From Oscillospiraceae bacterium (lineage in GTDB: Bacteria > Bacillota > Clostridia > Oscillospirales > Oscillospiraceae), in assembly GCA_017411225.1 (NCBI GenBank), contig JAFRDQ010000095.1, forward strand, positions 1 to 34,509: a DNA stretch of 34,509 bases. Direction: 5' to 3'. Numbering within the stretch: the first letter of the stretch is position 1; each line of letters opens with the position of its first letter. Made by a program: the position numbers and the translations under genes. The notes beneath the pieces are model-generated. The model did not search any database. It was not told where the DNA came from and was given only the letters and a program-made list of their open reading frames with translations. This document shows, piece by piece, positions 32,064 through 34,509 of this stretch.

Positions 32064-32095
32064 CCGCATTTCGTATGCTTGCAGCGGGAGGCCCC
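32053..32095 (+). promoter_or_regulatory. Candidate antiterminator of the met leader
   Basis: CCTC (32055-32058) and CCGC (32064-32067), separated by AATAA containing the leader stop codon, can pair with GAGG (32088-32091) and GCGG (32084-32087) in the left arm of the terminator. The same CTCCT (32053-32057) can pair with the leader-peptide AGGAG (31947-31951), helped by CGAC (32047-32050) with GTCG (31957-31960). These are mutually exclusive folds drawn by eye and modest in stability. Confidence 0.45.
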
Positions 32096-32124
32096 AAAGC
32101 GGGGCCTCCCGCTGTTTTTATTTT
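32082..32124 (+). terminator. Intrinsic terminator (attenuator) upstream of metA
   Basis: A perfect 14-bp stem, CAGCGGGAGGCCCC (32082-32095) with GGGGCCTCCCGCTG (32101-32114), loop AAAGC, followed by TTTTTATTTTAT. It sits between the leader peptide stop and metA, 23 nt before the metA start, so it must be read through to express the operon. Confidence 0.95.
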
Positions 32125-32146
32125 ATCTGAAAGGAAGTCCGTCCAA

Positions 32147-33073
32147 ATGCCGATCATCATCCCTCCCGAGCTGCCCGCCGCCGCCTCGCTGCAGCGGGAG
32201 AACATCTTCTACTACCACACGCCGCGCGCGCTGAGCCAGGACATCCGCATGCTGCACATCCTGGTGCTGAACCTGATGCCGACCAAAATCGCGACGGAGA
32301 CGCAGTTTGTGCGGCTGCTCGGGAACACGCCGATTCAGGTGGAGGTGGAGCTCATGGCCTTCGACAGCCACACCTCGAAAAACACCTCGCAGGAGCACAT
32401 GCTCACGTTCTATAAGACCTTCGAGCAGGTGAAGCACCGCAATTTCGACGGGCTGATCATCACGGGCGCGCCGATCGAGCAGCTCGCCTTCGAGGAGGCG
32501 GACTACTGGGAGGAGCTCTGCCGGATCATGGAGTGGAGCAAGTCGCACGTGCAGAGCACGCTGCACATCTGCTGGGGCGCGCAGGCCGGGCTTTACTATC
32601 ACTACGGAATTCAGAAGCGCTGGATGCCGGAGAAGCTCTTCGGCGTGTTCGAGCACGAGGTGACGCACAAGGGGTCGATCCTCTTTCGCGGATTTGACGA
32701 TGTGTTTCTCGTGCCGCACTCGCGCCACACGGAGACGCCGCGCGAGCCGATCGCAGCCGAGCCCCGGCTCAAGATTCTCGCCGAGAGCGAGCGCGCGGGC
32801 GTCTACGCCGTGAGCACCGACGGCGGACGCCAGATCTTCATCACCGGCCACTCGGAATACGACACACTCACGCTGGAAAACGAATATCTGCGCGACAAGC
32901 GCGCCGGAAAGCCGATCCACCTCCCGGAGAACTACTACCCGAACGACGACGACACGCAGCGCCCGCGCAACACCTGGCGTTCGAGCGCAAACCTGCTCTT
33001 TTCCAACTGGCTCAACTACTTTGTCTATCAGGAATCGCCGTACGACATTCAGGCGATCACACCGATTCAATAA
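32147..33073 (+). CDS. metA: Homoserine O-acetyltransferase, MetA family
   Basis: A 308-residue MetA that acylates homoserine to commit it to methionine. The sequence aligns without gaps to the usual numbering: Lys47, nucleophile Cys142 in [12 protein letters not shown], and His235 with Glu237 in FITGHSEYD. Residue 111 is Glu ([10 protein letters not shown]). In this family Glu111 goes with acetyl-CoA and Gly111 with succinyl-CoA, so it is predicted to make O-acetylhomoserine despite the common name homoserine O-succinyltransferase. That fits the sulfhydrylase gene 18 nt downstream. Start at 32147 has AAGGA about 11 nt upstream; an in-frame ATG at 32075 would read through the terminator and is rejected. 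Expression is expected to be controlled by the leader peptide and terminator. Confidence 0.97.
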   Translation: MPIIIPPELPAAASLQRENIFYYHTPRALSQDIRMLHILVLNLMPTKIATETQFVRLLGNTPIQVEVELMAFDSHTSKNTSQEHMLTFYKTFEQVKHRNFDGLIITGAPIEQLAFEEADYWEELCRIMEWSKSHVQSTLHICWGAQAGLYYHYGIQKRWMPEKLFGVFEHEVTHKGSILFRGFDDVFLVPHSRHTETPREPIAAEPRLKILAESERAGVYAVSTDGGRQIFITGHSEYDTLTLENEYLRDKRAGKPIHLPENYYPNDDDTQRPRNTWRSSANLLFSNWLNYFVYQESPYDIQAITPIQ

Positions 33074-33091
33074 TCACAGGAGGCAACGAAC

Positions 33092-34366
33092 ATGAAAAAA
33101 GAAACCATCTGCGTGCAGGGCGGCTACACGCCCGGCAACGGCGAGCCGCGTCAGCTGCCGATCGTCCAATCCACCACGTTCAAATACGACACGAGCGAGG
33201 ACATGGGGCGTCTCTTCGATCTCGAGGCCAGCGGCTATTTCTACTCCCGCCTGCAGAACCCGACGAACGACGCGGTCGCGGCGAAGATCTGCGCGCTCGA
33301 GGGCGGCACGGCGGCCATGCTCACCTCCTCCGGACAGGCGGCGAACTTCTTTGCGCTCTTTAACATCGCCTCCTGCGGCGACCACATCGTGGCCTCCAGC
33401 AGCATCTACGGCGGCACGTTCAACCTGATTCTCACCACGATGGCGAAGATGGGCGTGGAGGCGACGTTCGTCTCCCCCGACTGCACGGACGAGGAGCTGA
33501 GCGCCGCCTTCCGCGAAAACACCAAGGCCGTCTTTGGCGAGACGATTGCAAACCCGGCCCTCACGGTGCTGGACATTGCGCGCTTTGCCGCGGCCGCGCA
33601 CGCGCACGGCGTGCCGCTGATTGTGGACAACACGTTCGCCACGCCGATCAACTGCCGCCCGATCGAATGGGGCGCGGATATCGTGACGCACTCGACGACG
33701 AAGTATATGGACGGCCACGGCGCCGCCGTCGGCGGCGCGATCGTGGACGGCGGCAGGTTCGACTGGATGGCGCACGCCGAGCGCTTCCCCGGCCTCTGCA
33801 CGCCGGACGAGAGCTACCACGGCATCATCTACGCCGAGAAGTTCGGAAAGGAAGGCGCGTTTATCACCAAGTGCACCTCCCAGTTGATGCGCGATCTCGG
33901 CTCGATCCAGGCGCCGCAGAACGCGTTTTACCTGAACCTCGGGCTCGAAAGCCTGCATGTGCGCATGCCGCGCCACTGTGAAAACGGCCTCGCTGTGGCG
34001 ACCTTCCTGCAGGGGCAGGAGAAGGTCGCGCGCGTAATCTATCCGAGCCTGCCGGGCGACAAATACTATGATCTCGCGCAGAAATATCTGCCGCACGGCT
34101 CCTGCGGCGTGGTGAGCTTTGAGCTCAAGGGCGGCCGCGCAAGCGCGGAGCGCTTCATGAAGGCGCTGCGATGCGCCGCGATCGAGACGCACGTGGCCGA
34201 CGCGCGCACCTGCTGCCTCAACCCCGCCACGAGCACGCACCGCCAGATGACGGACGAGCAATTAGCCGCCGCCGGCATCCCCGCGGGACTCGTCCGCATG
34301 AGCTGCGGCCTCGAGAGCAGCGAGGATTTGATCGCGGATATTCAGCAAGCTCTGGAGCAGGCTTAA
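33092..34366 (+). CDS. metY: O-acetylhomoserine sulfhydrylase (aminocarboxypropyltransferase)
   Basis: A 424-residue Cys/Met-metabolism PLP enzyme of the O-acetylhomoserine sulfhydrylase type, forming homocysteine from O-acetylhomoserine and sulfide. PLP-binding Lys204 is in HSTTKYMDGHG; SRLQNPTNDAVAAKICALEGG, TSSGQAANFFAL, SSIYGGTFNL and VDNTFATP are typical. The length and central insertion fit MetY rather than the shorter cystathionine synthases and lyases. GGAGG precedes the start. Paired with acetyl-type MetA this gives direct sulfhydrylation, and it shares the attenuator upstream of metA. Confidence 0.94.
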   Translation: MKKETICVQGGYTPGNGEPRQLPIVQSTTFKYDTSEDMGRLFDLEASGYFYSRLQNPTNDAVAAKICALEGGTAAMLTSSGQAANFFALFNIASCGDHIVASSSIYGGTFNLILTTMAKMGVEATFVSPDCTDEELSAAFRENTKAVFGETIANPALTVLDIARFAAAAHAHGVPLIVDNTFATPINCRPIEWGADIVTHSTTKYMDGHGAAVGGAIVDGGRFDWMAHAERFPGLCTPDESYHGIIYAEKFGKEGAFITKCTSQLMRDLGSIQAPQNAFYLNLGLESLHVRMPRHCENGLAVATFLQGQEKVARVIYPSLPGDKYYDLAQKYLPHGSCGVVSFELKGGRASAERFMKALRCAAIETHVADARTCCLNPATSTHRQMTDEQLAAAGIPAGLVRMSCGLESSEDLIADIQQALEQA

Positions 34367-34445
34367 AGAGACGCCGTAGACTAACTATCAAAAGTCAAGC
34401 GGAAAACGGCGGATTGAACACGGGATAAAAAAGGGCGCAAAAGGG

Positions 34446-34467
34446 AGAGTGTCCGGCAGGGCACTCT
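34446..34467 (+). other. Small hairpin after metY
   Basis: AGAGTGTCC pairs with GGGCACTCT (9 bp, one wobble), loop GGCA. No T tract follows within the window. The remaining sequence from 34367 to the end shows no gene. Confidence 0.5.
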
Positions 34468-34509
34468 GAGCAGATGGCAGGAAAAGTTATGCGGGCAGAT
34501 ACATCTGCC

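Noticed and set aside
32075..32146. An upstream ATG giving MetA 24 extra residues
   Set aside because: The extension is encoded by the terminator hairpin; alignment to MetA numbering (Cys142, His235) fits the 32147 start exactly.
31930..32146. SAM riboswitch or T-box upstream of metA
   Set aside because: No T-box motif, specifier stem or S-box core is recognisable; the transcript before the terminator is mostly taken up by the leader ORF.

Overview
The window is GC-rich bacterial DNA with strong AGGAGG-type ribosome binding sites, tightly packed operons and many ATGA start/stop overlaps. The gene set (short HisG with HisZ, a YerC/TrpR-family regulator, a YtrA-like GntR/ABC operon, a lactate permease with a GlcD-type dehydrogenase and EtfBA, rhomboid, DUF523) fits a clostridial Firmicute, perhaps a gut Oscillospiraceae relative. 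That placement is inference from gene content; no rRNA or other phylogenetic marker was analysed.

Layout. 1-4080: the 3' end of a ClpC-type unfoldase, then a compact operon of ADP-ribosylglycohydrolase, macrodomain protein, rhomboid-like membrane protein and DUF523 protein. 4166-7134: mnmG and mnmA, which modify the same tRNA wobble uridine. 7299-9069, minus strand: an M20 amidohydrolase and a DUF1643 protein. 9192-19151: a complete histidine pathway (yerC-like regulator, hisZ, G, D, C, B, H, A, F, IE, PHP phosphatase) followed by larE, read from a clear promoter through an unusual leader with two multi-hairpin modules. 19218-25668: a terminator, then a lactate cluster (lactate permease, Ldh2-family dehydrogenase, GlcD-like flavoprotein, EtfB, EtfA). 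25857-31804, minus strand: truA with a C39-like peptidase; a GntR regulator with an ABC ATPase and permease; a DUF2156 protein. 31899-34366: a methionine operon with a consensus promoter, a Met/Cys-rich leader peptide, a strong intrinsic terminator, metA and an O-acetylhomoserine sulfhydrylase gene.

Two repeat families punctuate the region. The first is a ~67-79 bp inverted repeat with arms of about 31 nt built from a 7-nt unit (GAATTAG/GAATGAG). Nine copies and one half copy lie in gene gaps, and five gaps of the histidine operon each hold one. Several copies carry the stop codon of the upstream gene. The second is a ~140 bp MITE-like element with nested palindromes, in three copies, all at gene 3' ends.

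The most striking feature is the leader ahead of metA. A 33-codon ORF with its own Shine-Dalgarno has nine Met and three Cys codons among 14 consecutive codons, and is followed by a perfect 14-bp terminator hairpin with a T tract. This is the architecture of ribosome-mediated transcription attenuation, here apparently sensing methionine and possibly cysteine, where Firmicutes usually use a SAM riboswitch or a T-box.
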